The position numbers and the translations under genes were made by a program. 64,000 nt of DNA from Rhopalosiphum padi (Eukaryota; Arthropoda; Insecta; Hemiptera; Aphididae), in the NCBI RefSeq assembly GCF_020882245.1, contig NC_083598.1, positions 11,959,178-12,023,177 on the forward strand. The letters run 5' to 3'. The notes under the pieces were generated by a model that saw nothing but the letters and a program-made list of their open reading frames with translations, was not told the origin of the DNA and ran no database searches. Below, piece by piece: positions 1 to 13,694 of this stretch. Numbering within the stretch: position 1 is the first letter of the stretch; each line of letters begins with the position of its first letter.

Positions 1-813
1 TTTATTTTTATAACTTATAGATTGACGTTTTTTTTTTTAATTTGTAAGTTCACATTATTGTAAACATTTAATTATAACGATACAGTTATAATTTACAAAT
101 GAAGTTATAGTTATTAGTTATTATAAATCCGGGAGAGATTATAATATAATATACCCGTCATCATATTTTCGTTGTCTTTATTAAATCGTATTATATTTGT
201 TTTTTTCAACGACAATAATAAAGTATGATATACTAAAAACAATACCTATAATACCTGTTATAAATTATAAAACGAATATAAATATAACTATAATAACTAT
301 TATAACTATTATAATACGAAATAAGAATGATGAAATAACAGCTCATTTAAGACTTTAAAAGTATTAATGTTTATTTTATTTGTAAGCCCGTATTAAATTT
401 GTAGTTATAAATAGAAATAACTAATGTATATTTTGATTTTATTTTATAATTCAAAATATACCGTAAATATAAAAAAATATTATTATTATATGAAATAAAT
501 TATAGTAGGTAATGAGTTCATCAAGGTAGTGTGGATTTGGGTTATTTTTTCATAAATGTCACAAAAGCAATTATGCAACTTCCTGACATCCGGGACTATT
601 CATTTTAAATTGGTAAAAAAGTTGAAAATGTTTTTATCGCATATTTTACATATACGTATTTAATTTATAGAACGGAAATTATTAAATAGATAAGTATCTG
701 ACAGTTCATACAAATATGAATATTGATAAAATAAATTGAAAAATCGAGTCATTATACTTTGTATATTTTGATCATCTATACGTGCTTTGTAGTATTTTAT
801 AACAAAAATAAAA
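1..813. other. AT-rich upstream spacer, no gene seen
   Basis: Very AT-rich sequence leading up to the odorant-binding protein gene. Open frames here are short and look like chance. The promoter of the downstream gene must lie in the last few hundred bases, but I cannot point to a convincing TATA box or initiator. Confidence 0.5.
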
Positions 814-2783
814 ATGAAGATTTGTTGCTTAATTGTATTAACTGTTTTCACTACATTGATATGTAATTTAAAGGTTAACATAAAACTTTATTACATTTTT
901 ATAATTAGTTTTAAAATTGTTATAAAAGTAATTTCAAATACCAATACATAGTATATAGATATTAGATGTATATTATTTTTACTTTATTATTCATTGTTTA
1001 TGCACATTTAAAACTAATAATTAAACACTGTAGCATGTTTATAATCTATAATTATATGTTTAATTATATTATTGGCAGTTAAAGCACAAAAATTAAAAAC
1101 TAAAAAGTAAAATAGGGCTAAAATCTTCTTATAACTTTCAATTATATAAAATTAAAATGTAATATGTAAATATAAAAGTATTTTGAGTTTTATTTTAAAA
1201 TAAAAAAGATCATAATAGTACAATATACTCGTAAATTATTATATTTTTATTATTTATATTTTCAACTGTTAATTAATTTTCAGAGTCAACAAACGACAAG
1301 AAAAGTGCAACCAAAATTTAATAGATTATTTGGAAATATTTCACGAGAATGTTTGCATGAATATCGTGTCACTCCAGGTAAATATAATTAGGTATATTTA
1401 GTTTGGAATAATACATGCTTGTTTCTAAATGGTGTGACATGTATTGTACATTTTGATTTTTACCCTTTCTATAAACTGCAAATATTTAATATACGAGTAC
1501 TTACACGTGTGTATAGAAATAAACACACCATTAAGAATATAAATTTATAACTAAACTATTATAATCAATTTGTGTTGTGTTTAGAAAGAGTATTGGCCGT
1601 TTATACTTTAAATATTAATGACCGAGAAGCAAAATGTTATGTTGCTTGCATGTTGTTGCGATTTAATGTGGTTTGTCAAATTATTATTATTACTTACTAG
1701 TTTTAAATCATGAATTTGATTTAATTTTGTTTAATTTTATATTTAAATAAATATTTAGGGATCTTCAAGTTTCTAAAAGATAGATTAGATCTGATTACTG
1801 ATACATATAAAACTATAATAATAATTTATTTTAGGATTAAGAGGAATCCACACATTTTTGAATTAGATGTCTAATGTTTATCTATTCTAAGTTTATCGTT
1901 AAATCATAAGTAAAATGTATGTTATTTTATTTCGTTATATAAATATAATAATATATAATATGTATGAGTATGATATATTAAAAATATCTAAGTATAAACA
2001 TTATAAGCTTTTAACCATATAAACTGTTCTTATTTTTTACAATTTAAGGTAGTAAATTTGGAGTTTAAACAAAGTTTCTACTTTGCTTACCAATTTTGAA
2101 TTTGATAATTGAATGCCTATACTAATTTTTAATCATCATTATAAAATTCAGTAGGATAATTTTTTTGACATTGTCAAATATTAAAATAATTAGAAAGTAA
2201 ATAAATTTATAATTCATAATAAATAAATATTTGTACCTTAATTTTAAATATCACCAATACTATTTGAAATTTAATTGGTATTATTAATTCTGTTGAAAAA
2301 TTAAATTTTTTATTTAGACCACAAGAAATGGAAGTTACAATGATAAGGCTTTGGAACAATTGATGGCGAAACCTAATTCAAATAATGAAATTCCAACTAA
2401 TATGAAAGCAGCCATAGCAATATGCGAAAAACAAGGCAAGTACATAATAATATTATGATACCTATTCAGATTTTAAATAACATAAATATTCATTAATGTT
2501 ATAACAAAGTGTATTTGTATGTTATTAGTTGATAAAGACCTTTGCGAAAAAGCGGTTAAATTCACAAAATGTATTTATGCTCACAAGAACGAAGTATGAT
2601 AAAAAAAAAATTATAAAACATTGTTTTTTTTTTGTGGAAGGTTAATGCAAATATGATAATATTTTTTTTTTTTAATTTTTATTTCAGTTTGTAGTTAAAA
2701 ATAAAGAAAGCAGTTCTACTTTAGCTGATCGTCGACGACCTTTAGCTCAGAGAAAACCGTCTGTACGCCTCTCAACCACTTAA
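814..2783 (+). CDS. Classical odorant-binding protein (PBP/GOBP family), 6 exons, 172 aa
   Basis: Small secreted carrier of hydrophobic ligands; in insects these act in the sensillum lymph or other secretions. Exons: 814-873, 1284-1377, 1585-1670, 2318-2435, 2529-2593, 2688-2783; they sum to 519 nt with a continuous frame. The protein starts with a hydrophobic signal peptide (MKICCLIVLTVFTTLICNLK). The mature part has the six-cysteine signature: C1 in SREC, 25 residues to C2 (EAKC), 3 to C3 (CYVAC), 42 to C4 (IAIC), 8 to C5 (DLC) and 8 to C6 (FTKC). C2-X3-C3 and C5-X8-C6 are diagnostic of classical OBPs. The tail after C6 is unusually basic and Ser/Thr-rich (about 40 residues, with DRRRP and QRKP). 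Intron 4 uses a GC donor (CAAG|GCAAGT) instead of GT. A polyadenylation signal AATAAA lies at 2892-2897. The family is clear; I cannot assign the paralogue number. Confidence 0.9.
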
Positions 2784-3934
2784 CCACATTAGTCACTAAG
2801 TATGATATTATTCATACTAATTAGTAATTACATTTTATCTACAAATGTATTTCAATTATATGATTTTAATCACGGTGTATGGTTCTAGTATAATAAATAA
2901 TATTATATATTTCATTAGCAAATAGCAGTGCAATGTGGGCTATGACTTGTACTTTAATAGTTAACTAGGTATTAGTATATTTACTAGGTATATAATATTT
3001 TAATGTTTATCAAGTGTCTCATTATTCATCAAGTTTGACCCTCCCTATCATATCAAATAATATTTATGAAACATGATTTTGAAAAATTATCATGGCACAT
3101 TAGAAGAGGGTCATCATCGGTCATGTACAATTATTATTATAGGTAGGTAGTAGTTTTTAAGGATACTCTATACAACTAATGTATTTCATTATTATTTTTA
3201 ATTATTGATAAAAGAAATACATAATTTTTACAAATTAAAAAAAAATTTAGGTTATGTTCAACCTGGTTGTCTTATATAATTTTTTAAGTTGTAAGTCCGT
3301 TGAAATGTTCGTAACTTTGGTTAAAACTTAAAAATTTACCACATTATTTGTTCGTCAATGCATTATAATGATTTGCAATATTATGTAATATAAATTTTTA
3401 TTGAATACAGTGATAATCGAATGTATGAAGGAAAGACGACAATACGATTTAGAAAATAAAAATAAATTATATATTTAAAAAAAAATGGTAACGATATAAT
3501 ATTTAAGAAATTAAAAATTGTCTACAAATGACGTAATAATATAAAATTCGTGTCGGTGTACAGCGTGTTTATCTATCGAATATAATTTTACACAATATGT
3601 ATTGATTTCAGCGAACTCTAAGCCTATAACGATGAGCTTAAAATGTTTAATTTTCACAATATGGCAATAAAATATAAATAATAAGATTAATAATACTTAT
3701 AACTATAAGATTACATTTTGCACGCATAACTAATTATTACTGAACAACCGGCCTGGGAATCGAACATTCTCACTACAGTTGTTCGTTTCCGCGGAGGTGT
3801 AAATCCCGCGACCGCAAACACGTGGGACAATAATATGACGATAATATTAATATTAACACGATGACTGTACACCCGATAATAGTATTATAATAACGATGAT
3901 TATTTTACTATTTTATTATATTATAATATTATGA
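2784..3934. other. Convergent intergenic spacer
   Basis: Spacer between the 3' ends of two convergent genes. It holds the poly(A) signal of the odorant-binding protein gene near 2892. A TTTATT at 3912-3917 reads AATAAA on the minus strand about 20 bp after the stop of the EGF-repeat gene. Nothing else recognisable. Confidence 0.5.
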
Positions 3935-6900
3935 TCATTTCTTGCGGTTGTAGTAGATACGTCCGCCGCTTGAATAACGTGCGCCGGTCGACGTCGACTT
4001 CGGGTAGCACCTGGACAGCGCGTCGCCCGTGTAACCGGGAGGGCAGGAGCACGTGGCCACGCGGTTCCGGGCGTTGCACTCGGCGTCCACGCCGCACTGG
4101 CCAGAGCACACGTTCTTGCACTGGTAGTCGACGCACGCCTGGTCGTGACGGCACTCGACGTCGGCGGTGCACTCGCCGCGCCTGCACCGGGTGAGCGCGT
4201 CGCCGGTGTAACCGGGCAAGCACGTGCACACCGGTCGCTCCTTGCCGGTCACATCGTGGCCGGGCTGGCACCGGGCGTTCTCGCCGCACGGGTTCGGTTC
4301 GCATAGGTCGGCCGGTTCGAACGGGCGGCACCGGACGAACGGGTCGCCGGTCATGGTCCGCGGGCAGCTGCATATGGGCGTCGCGCCCCTCGCTTCGCAG
4401 TTGGCGTTGATGCCGCACACGCTACCGCCGTTGCACGGGTTCACGCAACGGTCGCCCATGCACGCCGGACGGTCCGACGGGCAGTCGGCGTGCGACAGAC
4501 ACTCGGCCCGACATGACGTGTACGGGTCACCGAAGTAGCCCTGCACAGGATACATACACACACATTAAGGTTTACGTTTTGCGATAGACATCGTTATTAT
4601 CACGTAGGTATAGTATTGGATAAAATATCATTATCGATTGTACTACATTTAATTATAATATTAAGGAATATAAATGCAATATTGTTTAGTATTGGTTGTA
4701 CATATTGCTTTAAGATTTAAAACACGATATTATAGAAAACTCGACATTAAATCAATATTTTTACCCGGCCACATAACAAATTGATACAGTGTTGTATATG
4801 GATATTAGAAATTCCACATTCGATATAAATACAATCCCTTGATTGTTTCATAAAATGTATCCAATCTTATGGTAATGTTCTTTTGCTATTTGAATAATAT
4901 TATTAAATAATATTAGGTATCGACTGGTATTGGATTTTAATATAAAAGTAACGGGTGACCGAACTGAACTCGAAATAAACCTATTCATATCAATAAAAAT
5001 AAAAAATAAATGAAAACGAGCTCTATCTCGGGGGGGGGGGGGGAGGGATAAATATATATCTTATATTACAGCTGGTTAACTATAATCTAAAATTCTTGTT
5101 TTTCGCAGGTTAATATTATTTATTTTACTCACAATGCATTTAATATTGGTTTTATTTTCATTTATGAATAAATTATTCTTATTTTCTATAAAAAATTTCT
5201 CAAGTTAGATTATCAAATCATTGTCAAAACAATAAGAATATAAAAAATACATGATATCCGTTATTTACTTTAAATCTGAGTACAAGTATTATTTTATTAG
5301 TAGGTACCTATTATTGACTTTATCACAAAATGACGGTAAGCGGAAAATTGGTACGGTTATTGTGTTTTGAACAAAAGAAATGAAATAGGCGGAATATTGG
5401 TACTATAAAATATTTTATTTTCAGTGGTTCAAAAAATTAAATTAAAATAAATATATGTATGTTCACAATTAATAGTAATAAGATAGTAAAAAAATATGTC
5501 GAAAATTAAATTAAATATATGTTCATAATAGTATATGATAGTCAAAAAATGTGTCCAAAATTAAATATAAATTCACAATAGTTCATAATAGTTCAAAATT
5601 AAATATTAATTCACAATAGTTCCCCTATGGTATTTAAAAAAATGTCCATTGTAATTTCTTTATTTACGTAACTGGTAATAATTTCATGAAGTTTATATTG
5701 AACTAAAGCATATTTTTTATTTTTTTTTCGAGATGTTAAATTATTAGGTAGTTCATGCCTAAATGTACTTATCTAATGTGTAGATGCTTAAAGATTGTTT
5801 TTTCATAGTTTAAGAAACCCTGGTTTTTAACGACCGTACCAATATTCCACGATCAAAACAACCGTACCAATTTTCCGACAATCCAAAATGACATAACCGA
5901 TGCATTGTTACTAAGAGATTGCTTGAAAAATGCAACTTTAGGATTATAAACACTTGTGTATTTTTAACGTTGTGGCATCATTAGAGGTGCTTGAATGTCG
6001 TGTTTCATATACATTTTTACCTATTAGAATTTTGACATCAAATGAGTGGTTACAATTTGTTTATGAAAACTCGGTCAATATCCATCCGTGGCTCTGAATA
6101 TAGTGGGGCCCCCTACTTTCATAGATATGTCAAAATATCCATTCACAAATGAACCACATGCAATGTCATATTAATAATACCTACATTAATGTGGTACGTT
6201 ATGGTCTTACCTTCGGACACGAGCAGGTGGGCCGGTGGTTATTGACGTCACATATAGCAGTCGGTGCACAAGTGCCCGAAGCGCATGCTGAGGTGCATTT
6301 GTACTGTTGGCACATCTGAGACGGACTGCAATCATAGTCGGAGTCGCATTCGTGACGGCAACCGGTAGATGGTGAACCGAAGTAACCCGGCAGACAAGTA
6401 CACACTGGCACATCGTTGATTACTTCGCATTTGGTGTTCTGGCCACACGGACTAGGGTAACATTGTTCTTCTGCAAAGTTATTAATTTCGGTTTAAATTG
6501 AATTCAATTTACAATATTCATCAATCACCGCTATAATTTGCATTGCCTTCAAGATACTTCATTCTAAATTAAATTATAATAACAGGCTATTCAAAATTAT
6601 TTATCGAAAAAGTCGATTGGTATTGATAAGTGATAACCATCGAGGTTTCAAGAATTTAAGATTTCTTCTTAAAAGCCATTATGCTATTTGTTTTTATTTA
6701 TAGTGCTATTTTGAGGTCACTTGGATTTGCTTGAAAAATAGGTTACGTTTGTTAAAAACATTATTTATTTATTTATTAATTCAATTATGAATGAAAATTA
6801 AATTTTCAAACCTTAGAACAATAATTACTCGTTTACAAATGATTACTAAAAGTCTATTTGGACCAAATTTGTAGTAATGCCAAACATTAAAATAAAAAGT

Positions 6901-9900
6901 AAACTTTCGAAAACATAGCTTTACGCAGAACTTAATACCTTCCACACGTCTAATGATATTATGTACAGTATAAACTGAACTTAAACTTAAATCCTTGCTC
7001 GAAAAAGAAATAATATTTTATTAAAGATTTCACAACTGACAACTAGTCACGTTCTAATCATCTAATCAAAAACCTCTAAAAAGTAATAATTCTAGGAAAC
7101 CTTTAAAGACGACTATCAGAACTGATGTTGTGATCTACTAAACACTTGAAATATATTATATACATTTTAAAAATAAATGTCCACAACTTATTAAATATAA
7201 TACATTATTTTATAGTTTAAAATGAGATAAGCGAATTACATATTTTTAAAGACTGTACATGTTTATTTATTTTTCTCTGTTATTATATGCTTATTTATGC
7301 CCTGAACTACAGAGTGTATAATATCTAAGTGAAAAAAAATACATACTTCAAATTAACATCTAAAATATTTTATTTATTCAAACAGTATGCATCGTCCTCT
7401 CTAGGTGAAAATCTGGAGTGGTAAAAAAAAACATGCGGTGCCCCTTATAAGAATAACTAGATGGTAATGACTTGATAAAGATACTTCTATCGAAAAAATA
7501 ACTTAACAAAAAATAAATTGTCTAATTGGTTTAGCTTTGAAGTATTTATAACCAAAAGTATTAATTACCTACAATTTCGATAATATTAAAAGATCCTAAT
7601 CGTCCTACTATTAACGTAAAATAAATTTATTTACGTGGATCCATTCGGCGACAAGACACGGACGGATCACCGGCATGACGGGCTGGACAGGAACACACAG
7701 CAATATGATTCCTGGGCGTGCAGTCAGCGTTATGTCCGCATTGTCCTGAGCATACATCTTCACATTTGTAATTACGGCAAGCTTTCGAGTTTGGGCAGTC
7801 TTGATTGACTAAAATAAAAGAATTAAAAAAAAAATTAATATTAATCTAATGTTATACCATTTTTGAATATTTTGTCTTTCCACTGAATCTTAAAAAAGTC
7901 AAAATTATTCACTTCATACGGTTCCTCTATTTAAATAAAAGTGAAGTTGATTTAATTTGACAAAACACATATTTTTCTTGTCAATATTTAAATACTATAA
8001 AAAAATACAAATACAGTTGGTAGAATTATACATTATGTTTAAATGTATAATTATATATTATAAATTGATATAATCGTTATGTTGGTATACTGTGAATGCC
8101 GATTGGTACAGTACTACAGTGTATACCAATTGACCACTATTGTTTTTATTTTTGTATCTTTGGCATTTGTTAAATGAAAATGTTAGCACAACTAATGATA
8201 TGTATAATATGTAACTTAAAATATTAAAATAATCATAAAAAAAAAAATTCTGAGAGTTATTTAAATGAATTAATCAATTAAATATAATAATACATAATTA
8301 TATATTTTTAAGATTTGTTTTTAATGTAAAATTACAAGGTATGAACGAAATAATTTTGCTGTTCCAGCTATTACACCATAATATTGCAATTATACGAATG
8401 ACTAAACGACAACGCCACTCGAAGAGTTGCCAAAAAGATAAAATTTAAACATACTCGTACATAATATACATGCAAGTTAAATAATATATTATATAAAAAT
8501 AGTTGTTGCAATCGTGTATTAATATTATGACGAATTCACGACAAAATTTATGCGCAAACGACGTGTTTACCTTCGCACTCGCCGCGTTGACAGTAGGTCA
8601 ACGGATTTCCCCAGTGTCCGGCCAGGCAGCTGCAAACGGGTCTTCCTTCTGCCACGCGGCACTGAGTGTTGGAACCGCACGGGTTTGGCGAACACGGGTC
8701 TGTGTACCGGTTCGTGTACGACGTTGGATTGTAGATGATCATACCTGTAAGTATGCATAAATTTTAAAATGTCGAATAGAAGAGTCTGTAGTGGCGAGGG
8801 TGGTAGATTAGAACTACTCACGAAATTCCTATTTTCCTTAGTGTCGTTATGTTATTATTATTATTATTGGGCATAAAAGAAATTATATTATGTGCTGACG
8901 ATCGCCGAACGACGTTATTTTAATATAATTTATTTATAGTTAATATCTGTATGTCATCGGAAAGACGGAAAATAAAAAAAAATTATTCGAATTTGTATTT
9001 TTATTTATTGACGTTCGAACCGATAATTTTTTGATATTTTACTGATATAGGTAAAATACATATAATTTAATATAATTCTAAAATATATAAAAAATATAAA
9101 TATATAATACACGTATGATGATTATAGATAGTATTAAACAAATTGAAAAGTAAAATGTTATTAAAATCGTTTTCTTTTTTTAGATTAATTAATAATATAA
9201 TTGTTAAGAAAATTTGAATTCAAGTTATATACTTATTCAAATGATTGCTTTAAAGGTAACTGAATATACCTATACAACACACTATATATAGATACGTAAA
9301 TAGTAATGTCTTGTAAACATTTGTAATATTTTTTCCTCCAAGGTTATGGTTCTTATGATATTAACAAAATATAATGTTGAATATTGTACGATAAATCATA
9401 AATGAGATTTTGTGAATATTAAGTAAATTCATGCTGCGTAATATTGTGTAAACTATTGACATTTATAATGCGACTATAAGATGACAGCTTTTTAGACACA
9501 CGAAATGTAATATTATGTTGTTTAATATATTATCTATATACCTATTTTTTTCAAACGTGTTATTAGTTAATTTGAAATCGTAATACTCTTTTTAACTATA
9601 TAAAGTTTAAATTATTGTGTTTTAGCAGAACTTAATGATCGTTGACATAATTACCTTGTGATATATGACCGATTGCAACGGCCATAAGGCCCAGCATTCT
9701 TAAACACTAAATGGAAAAAACAAAAAACGTAAACAATTATATTTCTTGAAAAATTAACATTTATTTTGTTATCGATGTATACATAATATATATGTGTGTA
9801 TATTTTTGTCGTAATATATCTATATCTAATACAACTAAATATACTCATCCCGACATTGACCTAAAACTAAACATCTTTAATGATAACAAGGATATTGACT

Positions 9901-10574
9901 AGTTATGGGCATTAAAATATGTATATAGGTACTCTTTGAACTGGGTACAGTATTGAAATTGCTGTCTTGCTGATTATGTTTTAAATTTAGTTTGCAAACA
10001 TGACATAATGTTTATATTCATAGTTAACCATATTAAATTCATCTCGAAAATATAGTTTAACTTAACTTAACTAAAATCAGTATATCAATATTTTTTATGC
10101 ATGTGTAGTTTTATTTATTTAATAACACTATGGTATTGAATTTATAAAGTAATATAATCTAATATTCAGTCATCATTAAATAATTAAAATACATTTGATT
10201 AAGATTGAATGGAAAAGTAGTTTTTATATCCATTATTTATTATAGTTACGACTATATAAATTATATTATTTAATTATAATTATAATAATAATATAATTAT
10301 TTTTTTTTTTTAAATAAAATGAAGTTTATGATGTAAAAGAATCCGCCAGTATTTTAAGACATTAATATTGAGATTAGATTTAACAAAAGTTAATAAACAA
10401 TTTGACTTAATATTACGTTTATTATAAATCTAAAATTAATATGATATATATATATATATTAATAGGTATCTTATATAGTTATAGCTATTATCTAAATAAT
10501 AGTTTATATAATTTATTATAACATTACATGTTTAATAATAATAATATTTATATGTATCGGCTTACCGCAGTCAT
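3935..10574 (-). CDS. Secreted EGF-like/DPY-module cysteine-rich protein, 6 coding exons, 424 aa
   Basis: Extracellular protein of the dumpy-like class. Dumpy-type proteins anchor cuticle and extracellular matrix; that role is inferred here. Coding segments in transcript order: 10574-10566, 9706-9655, 8744-8571, 7808-7635, 6470-6211, 4540-3935 (stop at 3937-3935); total 1275 nt in one frame. The start is the ATG in the short first exon (ATG ACT GCG, then splice). It joins in frame to exon 2 and gives a signal peptide, MTACLRMLGLMAVAIGHISQ. A downstream in-frame ATG in exon 2 would also work. From about residue 36 the protein alternates EGF-like units (for example DPCSPNPCGSNTQC..CSC..G.W) with DPY-type units (ECxxDxDC..xxxCxxxxC..C.SG.C), at least three rounds, ending in a short basic tail (YYNRKK). 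The exons are markedly GC-rich against the AT-rich introns. Shorter open frames on both strands over these exons are shadows of this gene. Confidence 0.85.
5030..5043 (+). repeat. Homopolymer G14
   Basis: A run of 14 G inside an AT-rich intron of the EGF/DPY gene. It is a simple slippage repeat and a likely sequencing or length-polymorphism hot spot. Confidence 0.9.
5336..5880. mobile_element. MITE-like element with inverted ends, in intron of EGF/DPY gene
   Basis: The left end carries GGAAAATTGGTACGGTTATT and a second GGAATATTGGTAC. The right end carries the inverse of both: GTACCAATATTCC, then CCGTACCAATTTTCC. About 545 bp long. The interior (about 5415-5630) repeats a unit around GTTCACAATAGT/GTTCATAATAGT and AAATTAAAT. 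No coding capacity, so a non-autonomous DNA element is likely. The target duplication is not clear. Confidence 0.6.
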
Positions 10575-10632
10575 ATTGTATCCGGAATATATCCACGATG
10601 CACAACTAACTATATTTTACTGTTGACCGAAG

Positions 10633-10640
10633 TATTTATA
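10633..10640 (-). promoter_or_regulatory. TATA box of the EGF/DPY gene
   Basis: Read on the minus strand this is TATAAATA, about 60 bp upstream of the proposed ATG at 10574. A transcription start near 10605 would fit the usual 25-30 bp spacing and leave a 5' UTR of about 30 nt before the first coding segment. Confidence 0.5.
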
Positions 10641-12810
10641 ACGTAAAACGATCCTTGCGATTCATGGTCAAAATACGAAATATGGGCTTGACCAGTCTCG
10701 CGTGCTACACAATATGCCCACCTTTGGGTTACCGACCGCCCACACGGAACAAAAAACTACAACTTCATATATGATATAGGGAGATATACCGCGACAAGAC
10801 AATCGCCTAATTGACCAATTCAACGCGGCCACCAAAACAAACGCCTACAATAAAAATATATTTTTTTTGTTTTCATTATTCAGCTCTACACCTATATAAT
10901 GTGTACAAAATGGCGTAGGCTATATATAGGAATTGCGAACAAAAATTAATAGTATGCAAAATATTACGCATTCGACTCGATTTTTGACGTCATGCAACAC
11001 CCAATGAATAAGTGTATTGCGAAAATATTTTTCGTCAATCAATAAAATCACAACAACAACGACTACTTATTAATCGTTTTTAGAATGGATTTTATATGAT
11101 TATTAGTTATTTTTTACTATAGGAATACCTATATACGAGTACGAGATACAATTTTGATAATACCTATTACTTGACAAAATAAAGTATAAAGTTCTTTTAA
11201 TATCTCGTAATATTAGAGTAGGTAGAGAATTGAATGTGCTTATATAAAAAATAATAATCATAGGTTTATTTCAATGAATTATAATTATACATATTATATA
11301 TTATCAAAGATGATATTGATTTTAGTTTGATTAATGCGGTATACTAACTGATCACAAATATATTGTTTATTATATTTTGTATTTTCATGACGTTATTTAT
11401 TAATTAATTTAAATATTAACGTATTTTCATCCCACGTGGCCACGTTTAAATAAACAGTACTTGAAGGAGTGGTAGGAAGGAGTAGTTTAAAAAAAAAATA
11501 ATTTTTCAGCTTACCTATTACCTTATCTTTATAAAATTAATTCATCAAGTTTTTAGTTACTATTTAATTATTACTTAAGTATTTTTAACTATTTCTAAAG
11601 TTCTACTAATTTTACTTTTATATAATCGATTTCAGAAATTGGCTAAATACATACAAACGTACTTAATTAAGAACATATATTTTATGCATCTGTGATATGG
11701 TTTTAAATAGGTACCTGTTTTCTTTTGAAGATAGTTTAATTAATTAATTATTTAAAATTAGATAATTAATTGCATACTTACTCCTAATTTAAAAATAATT
11801 TTTACTTTTCATATTATATTTCTATTTTATTGTAAAAATCCTTAGTTATTACTTGTATCTAAAATATTTTGCTTATACAAGATATATGCCCTGTATTCGG
11901 TTTACACTGTTTACAGTAAAAACTGCGAGAAAATAATAAGAATTTAAAAAAAATATTCTTATACTAGGTACCTATATGAATCCTTACTCCCATGCTCATA
12001 AATCATGTTTTTGAGTAAAACTTTAAAAAACAATTGAAACTAAAATTTGTGTTTAATTTCCTATTTTAGTCGATACCTATCATTACTATTTAATTATTAC
12101 ATAAATAATGAATAGTAATAGGCGATGTGGTCGTCTGTGTTTCATCCACAACAAACTAGGTATTAAAGTTAAAATAACAGTTGTGATTGTGAATGTACTC
12201 GATAATAATTTTTAAATTTTATCTTTATTTTTTTGATACCTAATGCTATTTCCAAATTTTCGAAATGTAAATTATTAGTCTGTTATTTTCATTTTGGTTA
12301 CCTACTTTGGTACTAAGGTATATCTATTACCCATGTAACCGCGTATAACTATTAAATTCACTGAGTAATCAATGGCTTACCCTGACTACTCCTCGCGTAC
12401 ACTTTTACCCTAATTGAAGGACGAAGGTACTACAATCAAATATTATTTGCACGATGAAAAATTATTTAACATTATAAATAGAGGTGCCGGTTAAAACCGT
12501 AAAAATAAAACGGCGAAAGTCAAAATCACGAAAAATAATAATTTTTTTCGTAAATATAATTATACGTAGTAAGTAGAAATTATAGTAGATATTCAATGTC
12601 ATTTTGTACTTTTGAGTTTTTGGATCACTTCATAAAAATAAGTTTTGGTTGATCCTAACCATTACCAAGTTGTCCGTTGCTAGTTTTATCTGTGTCGTAT
12701 CATATTCATAAGTCGCTATATTACGCAGTGTTTAACATTAAATATCTTGTAATCTATATAGAACTTATAAAAAGTCAAAAAATAATTTTAATAATTTTAA
12801 TATAATTTTT

Positions 12811-12906
12811 GTGGTTTAGTGGCTAAGTAATAATAATAATAGTAATTAATAATATTATAGATCACTAATTATGTCTTTTAATATTTCAGTCTACGTATTA
12901 GAAAAT
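12811..12906 (+). repeat. Direct repeat, unit 1 of 2
   Basis: A 96-bp block starting GTGGTTTAGTGGCTAAGTAA that recurs at 13599-13694 in the same orientation, with one clear mismatch in the aligned part. The spacing is 788 bp. Near identity in noncoding DNA means a recent duplication, or the two ends of one element. Confidence 0.85.
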
Positions 12907-13598
12907 TCAAAAGGGTTACAGTTAACCAATTAGTTAATGATTACAAAAATAGGAATACGCGATAATAATTTTTATTTTCGTTGTTTATTTTTCACTATTT
13001 TGACTTTTACTATTTTGCATAGACTCTATAAATAAAGTGCCTATTAGTATTTATTAGTTATTACTACTATTTTGTGCACATATATATTTAAAGTAACAAA
13101 TCAATGGGAAATATGACTGGCAAAATTGTTTAAAGTATTTCGTATGAATATAATAATATTTTTTTTTATCAATCTATGCTTAAATTTGTTATCTTTTGTT
13201 ATAATTTTGGTAATAATTTCTATACACAAAACAATAAGCAAAATCGTATAGGTATATAGTTTAAGTAATTTCAATAAGCTCTAAAATCAGTTATAATTCT
13301 AAATCTTATCTACTATAAGTACTAGTTGAAACTAAAGATTCTACAACAACTATTAGTAAACATAATATACGGTAAGATATATTATATAATATATCTTAGT
13401 TATATGATATGATTATCCATCATACAATTCTAATATTACAACAGATTTAAAAAAATTCTTTGTATATTTTTCATGAAAATTTAAAATGTATTCTTGGGCG
13501 TGTAAAATGCACAATCAACAAAAATATATTTTTGATACACTAATTTAAAAAGCAATTTTAACCGAACACACCCAGCTAATATTTTGCATGGAATAAAT

Positions 13599-13694
13599 GT
13601 GGTTTAGTGGCTAAGTAATAATAATAATAGTAATTAATAATATTATAGATCACTAATTATGTCTTTTAATATTTCAGTCTACGCATTAGAAAAT
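13599..13694 (+). repeat. Direct repeat, unit 2 of 2
   Basis: Second copy of the 96-bp block at 12811. Possible origins are a local tandem duplication with its interior, or short terminal repeats of an element of about 880 bp. No coding content is visible between them. Confidence 0.85.

Noticed and set aside
3931..4538. Plus-strand and alternative-frame open frames over 3.9-4.5 kb
   Set aside because: Antisense and frame shadows of the GC-rich last exon of the EGF/DPY gene.
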